Notes: generated by a model from the letters alone, not told the origin. Counted from the first letter of the stretch, positions 1 through 7,834 are shown. The stretch is 64,000 nt of DNA from Lysinibacillus macroides (GCF_001281525.1 NZ_LGCI01000005.1:1424825-1488824); one strand, 5' to 3'. Translations and numbers: made by a program.

Positions 1-572
1 AGTATGAAAAAATCGCACCAACGCTTGCACTCCCTTATAGCTCTTCAGGTGATATTTATGAAATTATGCGTCGTTTGGGTGATGCTTTAGATAAAAAAGA
101 GGAAGCCGAACAATGGATTAAGCACTTAGATAAGATAGCAGCGGAAGCACGAGCACAGCTTGTAGATATTATGAAGCCAGATGATACATTTGCACTGATG
201 GGCGTTTTCGTAGTAGATAAAGGATTTTATATTTACGGGGATGGAGGCTATAGAGGCGGTGAAGCCATCTATAAGCATCTTCAATTAAAGCCACCTGCAA
301 AACAGGAGAAGGAAATGATAGGGAAAGAGGCCTACCGACAGGTTTCGTACGAGGTTATTCCTGAATATGCGGGCGATTATATCTTCATTGACCAGGGTGA
401 TTTGATCTCAGAAGTATGGGGCGAGAGCGAAGGACTTTGGAAGTCATTGGACGCTGTGAAGAATGACCGAGTGTACAAGCTTGATCCAGATTTATTCTGG
501 GGTAATGATCCTATATCATTGGAGCTGCAAATAAAAGAAATTGTAAATATGTTGTCTCAGAAACAATCATAA
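1..572 (+). CDS. Iron-siderophore ABC transporter substrate-binding protein, 3' part
   Basis: The reading frame is open from the window edge (frame starting at base 3), so the N-terminus with signal peptide and lipobox lies outside. About 190 residues remain. The pattern (YEKIAPTLALPYSS near the start, then a helical spacer, a GDGGYRGGEAIY loop, YIFIDQGDL, and a final VYKLDPDLFW segment) is typical of lobe 2 of FecB/FhuD-like periplasmic-binding proteins that deliver ferric siderophores to a permease. Family membership is inferred from these motifs; the ligand cannot be told. A strong terminator follows directly, so it is the last gene of its transcript. Confidence 0.8.
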   Translation, partial: YEKIAPTLALPYSSSGDIYEIMRRLGDALDKKEEAEQWIKHLDKIAAEARAQLVDIMKPDDTFALMGVFVVDKGFYIYGDGGYRGGEAIYKHLQLKPPAKQEKEMIGKEAYRQVSYEVIPEYAGDYIFIDQGDLISEVWGESEGLWKSLDAVKNDRVYKLDPDLFWGNDPISLELQIKEIVNMLSQKQS

Positions 573-582
573 AGAGAACCTT

Positions 583-621
583 AAAGAGGATGTCTCCCAT
601 AATGCTTGGGGCATCCTCTTT
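583..621 (+). terminator. Rho-independent terminator
   Basis: Stem AAAGAGGATG / CATCCTCTTT with a roughly 19-nt loop lies 10 nt after the siderophore-binding protein stop. Confidence 0.8.
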
Positions 622-754
622 GGTGATTTTATCTATGAAAAGAACAAAAGCTACTATTGCGAAATGTAGTATGCATTGAACCATGGTAATTATGAAAAAT
701 TTTAATATAGAAGACAAGGTACTCTTGCTACAAGAGTAACAAACATTGGACTAG

Positions 755-1402
755 TTATTTATCTAAGGGTATTTCTACTTTCAAGTCTTCTCCTATATGA
801 TCAAAAGTATCATTAGATGCCCCAGTGATATGTAGTGTGACTTTTTTTACAGCCTCATCATGCTTAAGAATCCAAATAATATTGCCATTTTTCTTGACTT
901 TACCTAAAAATTCTCCACCAATATCGTCACTAAACCAAATATCTGCGTTAACTTGCTGACCAGTATCTGTGACAAGTTTTGCTTGATTCAAGTAGTAGTT
1001 TATCGTGTTATCGACTGTATTTTCTGCTGAAGCTTCAATCGTTACAACCGTTACTTTATCTTGTCCGTCAAATGACTCTTTATAGGATTCACTAGGCTCA
1101 AGAGTTGCCAACTGGATTTTATCTAATGTTGCATTTACTGGACCATTATTTACCGTCCTATTAAGCTCTTTATCTTTATAGAGAACGGTTAATTTACCTA
1201 ATTCAGATTCTGTTGTGTCCCCAACGCCATTCGATTCTTCAGTTGCTGAGTTATCAGCAGCCCCTTCACTTTCGTTGTCGGTAGACGCGGGTTTTTGCAT
1301 TTCTTCTTTGGGCGTTTCTTCCTCTTTTACATTTTCTTCACCACAAGCTGCTAGACCTAAAAATAAGACTAAAGATATACTAAATATTAGTTTCTTTCTC
1401 AT
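755..1402 (-). CDS. Lipoprotein with DUF4352-like beta-sandwich domain
   Basis: 215 residues. A signal peptide ends in the lipobox LAAC (Cys20), so it should be lipidated and anchored outside the membrane. Residues 22-70 are an acidic, low-complexity linker (E, K, N, S, T). Residues ~75-215 look like an immunoglobulin-like domain of the DUF4352/TRL kind seen in many Firmicute lipoproteins; the assignment is by overall pattern only. AAAGGAGG lies 9 nt before the ATG. Substrate or partner is unknown. Confidence 0.75.
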   Translation of the reverse strand: MRKKLIFSISLVLFLGLAACGEENVKEEETPKEEMQKPASTDNESEGAADNSATEESNGVGDTTESELGKLTVLYKDKELNRTVNNGPVNATLDKIQLATLEPSESYKESFDGQDKVTVVTIEASAENTVDNTINYYLNQAKLVTDTGQQVNADIWFSDDIGGEFLGKVKKNGNIIWILKHDEAVKKVTLHITGASNDTFDHIGEDLKVEIPLDK

Positions 1403-1443
1403 ATAGAATATCCTCCTTTATAGGTAATTGTTATTAAATTGTA

Positions 1444-1653
1444 TCAATAATGGTAAGTGTTGTCAGTAAAGTGATTGGCTTTCTTATATAATATTTTTTG
1501 CTGATATTTTAGACCTTTATAATTAGAAAATAAAACCAATTTAAATAAGGACAAAAGATATATATTCATTCCTAACAATAAATAAAACCAACTGGCCTTA
1601 TTTATTGAAAATATGTATATGCTGATAGATAGAAGAAAAAATAACCTAATCAT
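1444..1653 (-). CDS. Possible small membrane protein
   Basis: 69 residues with two hydrophobic stretches (roughly 3-17 and 22-43) followed by a basic, aromatic tail. It lies 41 nt upstream of the lipoprotein gene on the same strand and could be co-transcribed. No ribosome binding site is visible before the ATG, and no family is recognised, so this may be a chance reading frame. Confidence 0.3.
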   Translation of the reverse strand: MIRLFFLLSISIYIFSINKASWFYLLLGMNIYLLSLFKLVLFSNYKGLKYQQKILYKKANHFTDNTYHY

Positions 1654-1712
1654 CTATGCTATCAGTTATGATGTATTTAAGCTTATTTTATCTGGAAAGG
1701 ATTGCAATTTAT

Positions 1713-2021
1713 TTGAAAATATTTTTTAAAAACAAGCCATGGTTGCCTGTTAATGATGATATGGCAGAGCGACTTCAACAGGAATTAGTAAAGGAGCTTT
1801 CTCGAGAGCATGTATTATATGGTACAAAGGCTCAAGCCATAGCGAAGCGAGAGGACAATGATGATGTTGTGTTTTGGATAAGCGCTATTGAACAATATGC
1901 GATTGTCCATTTAACATACGCACAGGAAACTTCCAAGATATTTCCCATTACAAAGTTGTTCTCAGCAGAGGAATTAGAAGAGTATTGCAAACATATTTTC
2001 CAATATTATGAACGAGAATAA
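1713..2021 (+). CDS. Hypothetical cytoplasmic protein, TTG start preferred
   Basis: An in-frame ATG exists at 1656, but the only ribosome-site-like sequence (GGAAAGG, 1694-1700) fits the TTG at 1713, giving 102 residues starting MKIFFKNKPWLPV. The protein is charged and has an EELEEYCKHIFQYYE tail. I do not recognise the family. Its stop codon is followed within 14 nt by the start of the next small gene, so the two probably form an operon. Confidence 0.6.
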   Translation: MKIFFKNKPWLPVNDDMAERLQQELVKELSREHVLYGTKAQAIAKREDNDDVVFWISAIEQYAIVHLTYAQETSKIFPITKLFSAEELEEYCKHIFQYYERE

Positions 2022-2034
2022 AGGAGGCGTTTGT

Positions 2035-2217
2035 ATGCCAGTGGCAAGCAGCCATTATCAGTTCCAAGATAGTTATTTTATGGTGATTCATCTATTTGCA
2101 TATATTGTCATTAGTGTGGTGGTATTAGTGGGATGTGTGTGCCTGATGGGATGGAGAAAAAGACGACATTATAAAAGAGCACTTATCAAGAGCGATCTGA
2201 AGAATGATTTTCTTTAA
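2035..2217 (+). CDS. Small single-pass membrane protein
   Basis: 60 residues from the ATG at 2035, chosen because AAAGGAGGCG lies just upstream; a longer reading from 2008 would begin inside the previous gene. One transmembrane segment (about residues 18-42, Ile/Val-rich) is followed by a very basic tail (WRKRRHYKR), so the C-terminus is probably cytoplasmic. No family recognised. Confidence 0.6.
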   Translation: MPVASSHYQFQDSYFMVIHLFAYIVISVVVLVGCVCLMGWRKRRHYKRALIKSDLKNDFL

Positions 2218-2281
2218 GTATCTGTACTTCCTCATGAAGCTTTTTAATTTCTTCCGTTTGCGCAAGAATAGGATGATTCAT
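2186..2281 (-). CDS. Possible 31-residue coiled-coil peptide (antisense overlap)
   Basis: An ATG at 2281 opens a 31-residue, amphipathic, Glu/Lys-rich sequence (IKKLHEEVQILKENH heptad pattern) ending at a TGA inside the 3' end of the opposite-strand membrane gene. No ribosome site is visible. It may be the tail of a lost gene rather than a living one. Confidence 0.25.
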   Translation of the reverse strand: MNHPILAQTEEIKKLHEEVQILKENHSSDRS

Positions 2282-2473
2282 TCATTCTATTTGACATAAG
2301 TTTGGGAAAAGTCATACACACGCTTCAAAGGTTTGTTTAAATATGGAATCACCCTATAAAGTGAATGCTACACGCTGTTGAAAAAGTGTATAGATCTGCT
2401 TTTTTTGGCTTCACTAAGCAAAATTTCTTATATAAGGTTTATAGTATTTATCGTTTTACTAACCCACTATTCT

Positions 2474-2600
2474 TGTAAAGAATTTGTTGAGTTATTGTTT
2501 AGAAGTTGTAGAGAATGATATGATAATCTTACTAACGTCGGGATGCGTAAGTAACTAACACGCACAAAAAGGACAGGGTGAATGTGCCTTGTCCTTTTTC
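2474..2600 (+). promoter_or_regulatory. Promoter, upstream TGTAAA direct repeat and leader hairpin
   Basis: TTGTTT (2496-2501), 17 nt, TATGAT (2519-2524) is a good vegetative promoter. Just upstream, TGTAAA-N5-TGTTGA (2474-2490) resembles a two-component activator box with 11-nt spacing. Downstream, AAAAAGGACA / TGTCCTTTTT (about 2569-2600) is a terminator-like hairpin ahead of the split membrane gene. The rest of 2218-2642 shows nothing clear. Confidence 0.5.
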
Positions 2601-2642
2601 CTTTGCTAGATTATGATAAAAGTAAAGCGAAGGGGATTTCTA

Positions 2643-3486
2643 TTGAAGACGACCAAATGGCTCTTATTATGGACAAGTTTGCTTGTTTTAGCACTGTTTA
2701 AGGTTATTAATCAAAGGACGGTAAGCCCAGTGACTATCTCAGGTAATGGCAATCCAGCTTTATTAATAGCGATCTTTCTACTGCCGCTATTTATCATTTT
2801 CCGACAGAAGACGCCCACTTTAAGGAACGTGAAGGGGATAACCCTATGAGTAAGGGGGAGATGAATGTCGGTAGGCGTTCGCCTAAATTATCGCACAATT
2901 AGAACGTATGTGCTATAACGAACCTGTACAGATTGCTCTTTGAAAACTGAAGATAGGAGGTTGTAACAGGAAAGTTCGTCTGTTATGTAAAATCTTCAAC
3001 GTTCTATCGCTCTGTCTAGCCGAAAAGCGAAAACCAAGCAGTACGCTAGACAGCAGAGTCTAACGTACAATCATTGCAAGTGTTTCACTACGGGTAGAGC
3101 CTGCTACTATAACTAGACGTTGGTCTGGTGTTCGCAGGAATCCCACACTTCTTCTTCTATAAGTGGGGGTAGTTCAAAGGAATGCTGTTGTTATGGATTC
3201 GGCTTGTTCGCCAGTACGCTATGAAAAAGCGTACCCTTCAATAAGCTTGGTGGTTACAATTACTTATAGCAGCGCTGCTATTGTTTATCAAAGAATCGCT
3301 TTGGCCAATTATCGAGAGGTTATAAAAGAGGCATGGCTTCAGCAAAATGGCACTGCCGATCTGCAATATATTAAAGATATCACCACTGGCTTAACGATCC
3401 ATGTGAACAATCAATATTTTAATCTTTATAGATTTTTTCTATTTATTGCCTGCATATGGTGTTTAATGGATAAGCAGAATGCCTAG
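2643..3486 (+). pseudogene. 4-TM membrane protein gene split by an IS200/IS605-type relic
   Basis: The 5' part (TTG 2643 preferred, AAGGGGA at 2630; an ATG at 2613 has no ribosome site) encodes about 50 residues with two membrane helices. It then runs into the left end of an IS-like element (about 2788). After the element (3178 on), a second open stretch of ~100 residues carries two more helices and a soluble loop (NYREVIKEAWLQQNG). Both parts read like one continuous small membrane protein interrupted by the insertion. The join is inferred; family unknown. Confidence 0.55.
2788..3177 (+). mobile_element. tnpB-less IS200/IS605-type relic (PATE/MITE-like)
   Basis: The left end (TTTTCCGACAGAAGACGCC and what follows, to GATGAATGTCGGT) matches the left end of the tnpB element at ~10.48 kb with few changes. 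The right end (GGTGTTCnnAGGAATCCC, then AAGTGGGGGTAGTTCAA to 3177) matches that element's right end. No tnpB or tnpA remains between. The interior holds two hairpins (TAGGCG-TT-CGCCTA at 2873-2886; CTGTCTAGC/GCTAGACAG at ~3012-3053). This is a non-autonomous derivative whose right end may still specify a guide-RNA-like scaffold. Confidence 0.7.
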
Positions 3487-3515
3487 TGAAAAATAAAAAA
3501 TTTTTATTTTTTTTG

Positions 3516-3642
3516 TGTAACCTTTTTTGTTATGAAACGACTACTCTAATAGTAGAATACAAAACTTAGGCAATTCGTAACATTCACTTTTCACAAAATG
3601 ACCAGGGCTCAGGATTGAGTGCCTGGTTGTTTTGTTTTTTGG
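3516..3642 (+). ncRNA. Candidate ECF-sigma-driven small RNA, copy 1
   Basis: TGTAAC (3516-3521), 16 nt, CGAC (3538-3541) fits an ECF (SigX/SigM-like) promoter. The -10 continues into an inverted repeat, CTACT-CTAAT-AGTAG. About 50 nt later a strong terminator follows: ACAAAATGACCAGG, small loop stem CTCA/TGAG, CCTGGTTGTTTTGT and a T run. No start codon with a ribosome site lies between. A paralogous unit at 10332-10460 keeps promoter, ATTCACTTTTCACAAAA and hairpin, with paired changes in the stem. Confidence 0.5.
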
Positions 3643-3656
3643 GAAATGAGCATGTG

Positions 3657-3683
3657 AAAATGCCATTAATGCTTTAGCATTTT
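3657..3683. terminator. Hairpin terminator between convergent units
   Basis: AAAATGC / GCATTTT with a 13-nt loop sits between candidate small RNA copy 1 and the minus-strand small gene that ends at 3699; T-rich on both sides. Confidence 0.5.
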
Positions 3684-3698
3684 AATTTACCTATTTTT

Positions 3699-3863
3699 TC
3701 ATTTTGAAATAAGACTACCAATAAAAGCTGCCAAAGTGATAATAGGAGCCATAAAAAGAGTCTTATATTGATTCCAAGGCGTTAGGCTAGCAACAACACC
3801 TGTTGTTAAAATAACACTAAAAACAGTTAATAGTTGTTGCTTTACATTTAATTTTTTAAACAG
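3699..3863 (-). CDS. Small two-helix membrane protein with CTG start
   Basis: Minus-strand codons from CTG (3863-3861) give 54 residues: a basic N-terminus (FKKLNVKQQ), a hydrophobic helix (LLTVFSVILTTGVVASL), an NQYKT turn and a second helix to SLISK. AGGAGG lies 7 nt before the CTG, and two TAG codons stand immediately upstream in frame, so no ATG, GTG or TTG start is available at the N-terminus; an internal ATG would delete the first helix. Composition and spacing look like a real gene. Use of CUG as start is inferred. Family unknown. Confidence 0.6.
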   Translation of the reverse strand: MFKKLNVKQQLLTVFSVILTTGVVASLTPWNQYKTLFMAPIITLAAFIGSLISK

Positions 3864-4070
3864 CTACTATCCTCCTATAAAAATAAACCAAAATCATTCC
3901 TTCAAACAAATCTATTGAAAAAGTGATAATCTATAAAAAAAGGTTACATTATCATTTATAGGAAAATTTTTATAGTATAAATGCCTCCGTTTTAAAGTAA
4001 ATATGCTAAAATTATTTAATAACTGTATAGGAGCATGTTGGAATCCGTTTTTCTAATTTGGGGGGATAGG

Positions 4071-5270
4071 ATGATACAAGGGTCTTGGAGAGCATTGGTA
4101 TGGATTGGCTTAGCAGAATTATGTGCCTTAAGCTTATGGTATAGTGCTTCCGTGATTGCACCTGAACTAATTGCCATTTGGCATCTTAGCGCTAATTTGG
4201 AGGCTTGGCTTTCTGCTGCTGTCCCTGTTGGCTTTGTTATAGGGGCATTATGTAGTGCGTATTTTGGGGTTGCTGATCGTTTTAATCCCCGCAAAGTTTT
4301 TGGTATTTCAGCATGTCTAGGGGCATTCTTGAATATTTTATTAATTTTCGTTGATTCTGGTTTTTTCGGTATTTTACTAAGAGTATTAACAGGCCTCATA
4401 CTTGCTGGTGTCTACCCAATCGCTGTAAAAATTTTATCGGAATGGTTTCCTAAAAAGCGTGGGTTAGCGATTGGTATCTTAATTGCGGCATTAACAGTAG
4501 GATCATCATTGCCACACTTTATTGTTATGTTCTTTTCTTCATTAAGTTGGCAGTTTGTGATTATTTGTAGTTCCATATTAGCTTTATTGTCAGCTTTTAT
4601 TGTTTTCTTTATTTTAGAGGATGCTCCAGTAAAATCAAAAAAATTGCCTTTTTCTTTAAAATTAATTAAAAAAGTAGTGACAAATAAACCTGTTATGCTT
4701 GCGAACTACGGCTATTTTGGTCATATGTGGGAATTGTATGCAATGTGGACATGGCTTCCTGCTTTTTTGACAGCTAGCTTTTTAGCCTATTCACCAGCAA
4801 CACCACAATGGTTTATTGCCTTATCCTCTTTTCTATCAATAGGCATTGCAGGGGGAATTGGTTGTGTGATTGGTGGACTTATCTCAGATAGAATTGGAAG
4901 AGCTAATCTAACGATGCTGGCTATGTTAATCAGCGCTATTTGTTCGATCGTCATCGGCTTTACATTTGGGCAGTTTATTTGGCTTACGCTCCTTATCTCT
5001 ATTATTTGGGGCGCAGCAGTGATAGCTGACTCCGCTCAATTTTCCGCAGCCGTTACAGAAGTAGCCGAAGAGGAGTATGTAGGGACAGCCCTTACGTTTC
5101 AAATGTGCATAGGCTTCTTAATCACGATCTTTTCTATCAATTTAATTCCGCTCATTCAAAGGGTTGTTGGTTGGGAGTGGGTCTTTACAATATTGGCGAT
5201 TGGCCCTATTCTTGGCATGATAACAATGGGTACCTATAAACGCTATGAATTTAACAGTAAAAAAGCGTAA
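4071..5270 (+). CDS. MFS transporter
   Basis: 399 residues from ATG 4071, chosen because GGGGGGATAGG precedes it; an upstream ATG at 4035 has no ribosome site. Twelve hydrophobic segments, with the MFS loop-2 region (AYFGVADRFNPRKVFG, residues ~62-78) and an inter-half loop SDRIGRANL (~270). The N-terminal pattern resembles the CynX/NarK-like and sugar-phosphate-like MFS groups. Substrate cannot be called. It is flanked upstream by AT-rich DNA and downstream by a terminator shared with the convergent MATE gene. Confidence 0.85.
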   Translation: MIQGSWRALVWIGLAELCALSLWYSASVIAPELIAIWHLSANLEAWLSAAVPVGFVIGALCSAYFGVADRFNPRKVFGISACLGAFLNILLIFVDSGFFGILLRVLTGLILAGVYPIAVKILSEWFPKKRGLAIGILIAALTVGSSLPHFIVMFFSSLSWQFVIICSSILALLSAFIVFFILEDAPVKSKKLPFSLKLIKKVVTNKPVMLANYGYFGHMWELYAMWTWLPAFLTASFLAYSPATPQWFIALSSFLSIGIAGGIGCVIGGLISDRIGRANLTMLAMLISAICSIVIGFTFGQFIWLTLLISIIWGAAVIADSAQFSAAVTEVAEEEYVGTALTFQMCIGFLITIFSINLIPLIQRVVGWEWVFTILAIGPILGMITMGTYKRYEFNSKKA

Positions 5271-5311
5271 TGCTAGTCAATAACATAGGATATTGTTAGG
5301 CCAAAATTAGA

Positions 5312-5350
5312 AAAGGGGATGTTTCAATTGGCTTTTGAAACATCCCCTTT
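5312..5350. terminator. Bidirectional terminator
   Basis: Perfect 15-bp stem AAAGGGGATGTTTCA / TGAAACATCCCCTTT between convergent MFS and MATE genes, with A and T runs on the outer sides. Confidence 0.85.
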
Positions 5351-5358
5351 CCATTTTA

Positions 5359-6735
5359 TTATTTTAACATAGCTTGTAATGTTCGTTTTTGCCAGCCTAG
5401 CTTAAAGTACGCATACTGCATAATAAAGAGGACACAGAAGGTAATCGGGTAGGCTAACCATACGCCATTTAGAGCAAGTGAAGTATGATGGGATAGGAAG
5501 TAGGCTAACGGCACTTGCACAACCCAAATGGCAATAATTAAAAAGACAGTCGGCCATAGCACAACGCCTGTTGCGCGCATGGTTGCTGACACGGTTTGCA
5601 TATGTCCAAAAATTAAATAGCTCCAAAAGGCAATAAATAAATAATTTTTAGCAATATGCAGGGTTTCCTGTGTATCAATAAATAAAGCGAGAATAGGTCC
5701 TGCAAATACATACATCAATAAAATAATGGCGCCACCTAAAAGATAATTAATTTGCACGCCCATCTGACGAACTTTTTTAATCATTTCTGTAGAGTTTGCG
5801 CCTAGTGCCTGTGCAACAAAGACAGATGTGGCAATAGCAATACTCATTGCTGGCACTTGGGCATAGCTTGCCACCTGATTGACAACTCCATAGGCAGCTG
5901 TTGCATTTGAGCCATGCAGATTGACAAAGCCAATCACGGCAATTTCTGCAACAGAGATGGCAACCATACTAATACTTGAAGGAATGGCTAGCTTTAGCAG
6001 GGACGTTAAAATATCCTTTTTCAGCTTAAAGTGCTGTAAAATAGTTTTGTCTAAACGTAATAAATGCTTTGTTTTATGCAAGTAAATAAATAATATTAAC
6101 ATGGTTACAAGGTTTGAGAGCACTGAGGCATAGGCAGCACCGTTTAAGCCAAATGCAGGCAAGCCCAACCAGCCAAATACTAATGGTGGAAGAAAGGCGA
6201 TATTGAGAATAACACTGACAACTAAAAATAAAAAGGGTGTTTTGGAATCGCCAACGCCACGCATAAAAGTTGTATAAACAAAATACCAAAACATAATTGG
6301 CAGCGTGAAAAATAAAATTTGTGCATAGCTAATACTCATCTCTAAAATATTAGCGGGTGTTTGCATAAAGCGTAAAATCCATTCAATGAAGAAGCCGCCA
6401 AAAATCGCAACGGCAATGGATAAAATGGTTGTAAAGGCAAGCGTTACGCCAACAACCTCCTTCATTTTTGCATGGTTGCCAGCGCCAAATGTTTGCCCAA
6501 CTAAAATCGAGCTACCTGAGCCAATGCCAATCGCAAAAGCCATTAAAAAGAAGAAAAATGGAAAGAATGCCGAGATAGCAGCGAGTGCATCGACACCTAA
6601 ATTGCGTCCCACGATAAACATCGCAAATACTTGCCCAACTGATTGCAGGACATTAGCGAGCATCACGGGAATTAAAAAATTAAAAAAAGCCTTTCGTAGT
6701 TGTTTGTCATCCTGTAGTAATTGTTCATTCATCAT
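5359..6735 (-). CDS. MATE family efflux transporter
   Basis: 458 residues and 12 hydrophobic segments. The N-terminal half (LIPVMLANVLQSVGQVF, VGRNLGVDALAA, GIGSGSSILVGQTFGA) and the matching second half (AIPSSISMVAISVAE, VFVAQALGANS) are the two MatE repeats. The family exports cationic drugs or metabolites using H+ or Na+ gradients; substrate unknown. It is second in an operon, 17 nt after the DUF6530-type gene, and probably shares the palindromic operator at ~7251. Confidence 0.9.
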   Translation of the reverse strand: MMNEQLLQDDKQLRKAFFNFLIPVMLANVLQSVGQVFAMFIVGRNLGVDALAAISAFFPFFFFLMAFAIGIGSGSSILVGQTFGAGNHAKMKEVVGVTLAFTTILSIAVAIFGGFFIEWILRFMQTPANILEMSISYAQILFFTLPIMFWYFVYTTFMRGVGDSKTPFLFLVVSVILNIAFLPPLVFGWLGLPAFGLNGAAYASVLSNLVTMLILFIYLHKTKHLLRLDKTILQHFKLKKDILTSLLKLAIPSSISMVAISVAEIAVIGFVNLHGSNATAAYGVVNQVASYAQVPAMSIAIATSVFVAQALGANSTEMIKKVRQMGVQINYLLGGAIILLMYVFAGPILALFIDTQETLHIAKNYLFIAFWSYLIFGHMQTVSATMRATGVVLWPTVFLIIAIWVVQVPLAYFLSHHTSLALNGVWLAYPITFCVLFIMQYAYFKLGWQKRTLQAMLK

Positions 6736-6751
6736 TTGATCCTCTTGAGTA

Positions 6752-7231
6752 TTAATAACCCATTTCTTTTAAAATTCGTGATAATGTACGCAGGCGTTCG
6801 CCAATTAATTCACCATCATTGTTTAATGCCTGCTGAAAAAGCTGAATATCCTCGTTAATTTGTTCATTGTCTGTGCAAACCTCTACAGTCATGGCATCTC
6901 CCTGCAAGCCGACACGCTTAATAAGCGGATTTTCCTCGTCATATAAATGCTCGTGACGGTATGCCTCCTTGAAATAAAGCTCTGTTTCACATACTAAAAT
7001 AGCGAGGTCAAGCACGCGGTGAAGGGGTAGCTCCTCTGATTGACGCGACCATTTGCCACCTGTATGGCGCCAAACCTTTGCCGAAATATCGACCTTTCCG
7101 CGATCATTCCATTGTGCTAAGCCAAGTGACAGCCCCTGTGCATCTGTGTCGTATGCTGTGCGTCCATCAATATTGGCATAGTTTTCTGCCACAATCACGG
7201 GCTTATGCTTTAAATGTGTTGGTATTTTCAT
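6752..7231 (-). CDS. DUF6530-type conserved protein
   Basis: 159 residues, soluble, starting MKIPTHLKHKPVIVAENY and containing DARGL-like segment DTDAQGLSLGLAQWNDRG and VWRHTGGKWSRQSEELP. I recognise this as a conserved Bacillales protein (DUF6530 in my recollection); no enzymatic role is known to me. AAAGGAGCG precedes the ATG. It leads a two-gene operon with the MATE exporter. Confidence 0.7.
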   Translation of the reverse strand: MKIPTHLKHKPVIVAENYANIDGRTAYDTDAQGLSLGLAQWNDRGKVDISAKVWRHTGGKWSRQSEELPLHRVLDLAILVCETELYFKEAYRHEHLYDEENPLIKRVGLQGDAMTVEVCTDNEQINEDIQLFQQALNNDGELIGERLRTLSRILKEMGY

Positions 7232-7239
7232 TTTTTAAC

Positions 7240-7290
7240 GCTCCTTTTTATTTAGTAATTTACTAAATTACTGCATTAGTAAATTTAACA
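7240..7290 (-). promoter_or_regulatory. Palindromic operator before the DUF6530-MATE operon
   Basis: TTTAGTAATTTACTAAA (7251-7267) is a perfect 17-nt palindrome about a central T. A further half site TTAGTAAAT follows at ~7276-7284, arranged as an inverted partner of ATTTACTAA. The form resembles MarR/TetR-type operators controlling multidrug exporters. No regulator gene is adjacent. Confidence 0.55.
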
Positions 7291-7377
7291 TTTCATCTAC
7301 GTGAAGTCAATCTTTATGTTGAACAATTGTAATTTTTTCTCAAATAGAGAGGTCTAATACTAAAAGGAGAGGGTTAG

Positions 7378-7833
7378 ATGAGTGCACGAAAACCATTCAT
7401 GGGAGCTATAATGCTGCTTATTATGCTTGTTCCTGTGAAAGCCCTTGCGACGAGCTGGGTCTATCTTTTTGTTGTATGGAATGGCTATATATATGTGGTG
7501 GGGGATGAGCAAGTAACAAGCCTTGGCGAAAAAATTGGAGCCGTCACAGTATATTCAGATATGGAGCAATATGAAGGCAACTTCTCTAATATCTATCCAG
7601 AGGGAACAAGCTATTATGCGATTAAAGGCGTAGATACCGATCATGCAATTGCCGTACACACGCCGAATGATACCTATGTCAAGGCACTTAGAGAAGGGGA
7701 ATATACATATGTAGAAAAAGAGACTACATTACAAAAAAGCATTTGGTATAAGACACTAGGGGGTATTGTGGCTATCGATCTTGGGATTATCTTCTTGGTG
7801 AGGCGTTTTAAAAAGAGGGCATATAAAAAATAA
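7378..7833 (+). CDS. Exported protein with C-terminal membrane anchor
   Basis: 151 residues. Signal peptide ~1-25 (MLLIMLVPVKALA), an extracytoplasmic domain of about 90 residues (YSDMEQYEGNFSNIYPEGTSYYAI), and one C-terminal helix (GGIVAIDLGIIFLV) with a basic tail (RRFKKRAYKK). AAAGGAGAGGG precedes the ATG. No family recognised; architecture suggests a surface sensor or inhibitor anchored in the membrane. Single gene with its own terminator. Confidence 0.7.
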   Translation: MSARKPFMGAIMLLIMLVPVKALATSWVYLFVVWNGYIYVVGDEQVTSLGEKIGAVTVYSDMEQYEGNFSNIYPEGTSYYAIKGVDTDHAIAVHTPNDTYVKALREGEYTYVEKETTLQKSIWYKTLGGIVAIDLGIIFLVRRFKKRAYKK

Positions 7834-7834
7834 T

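Noticed and set aside
511..717. 68-residue hydrophobic minus-strand ORF
   Set aside because: It overlaps the end of the siderophore-binding gene and its terminator and has no ribosome site.
2941..2980. CRISPR-like or tRNA-processing signal in the IS relic interior
   Set aside because: No regular spaced repeats exist; no CRISPR array was found anywhere in the window.
3210..3231. Hairpin GTACGCT-N7-AGCGTAC taken as an IS end
   Set aside because: The matching element at 11838 ends before this sequence, so the hairpin belongs to the flank or the split gene, not to the IS border.
4016..4399. 127-residue minus-strand ORF inside the MFS gene
   Set aside because: It is antisense to a clear transporter and has shadow-like composition (Lys/Thr/Pro-rich).
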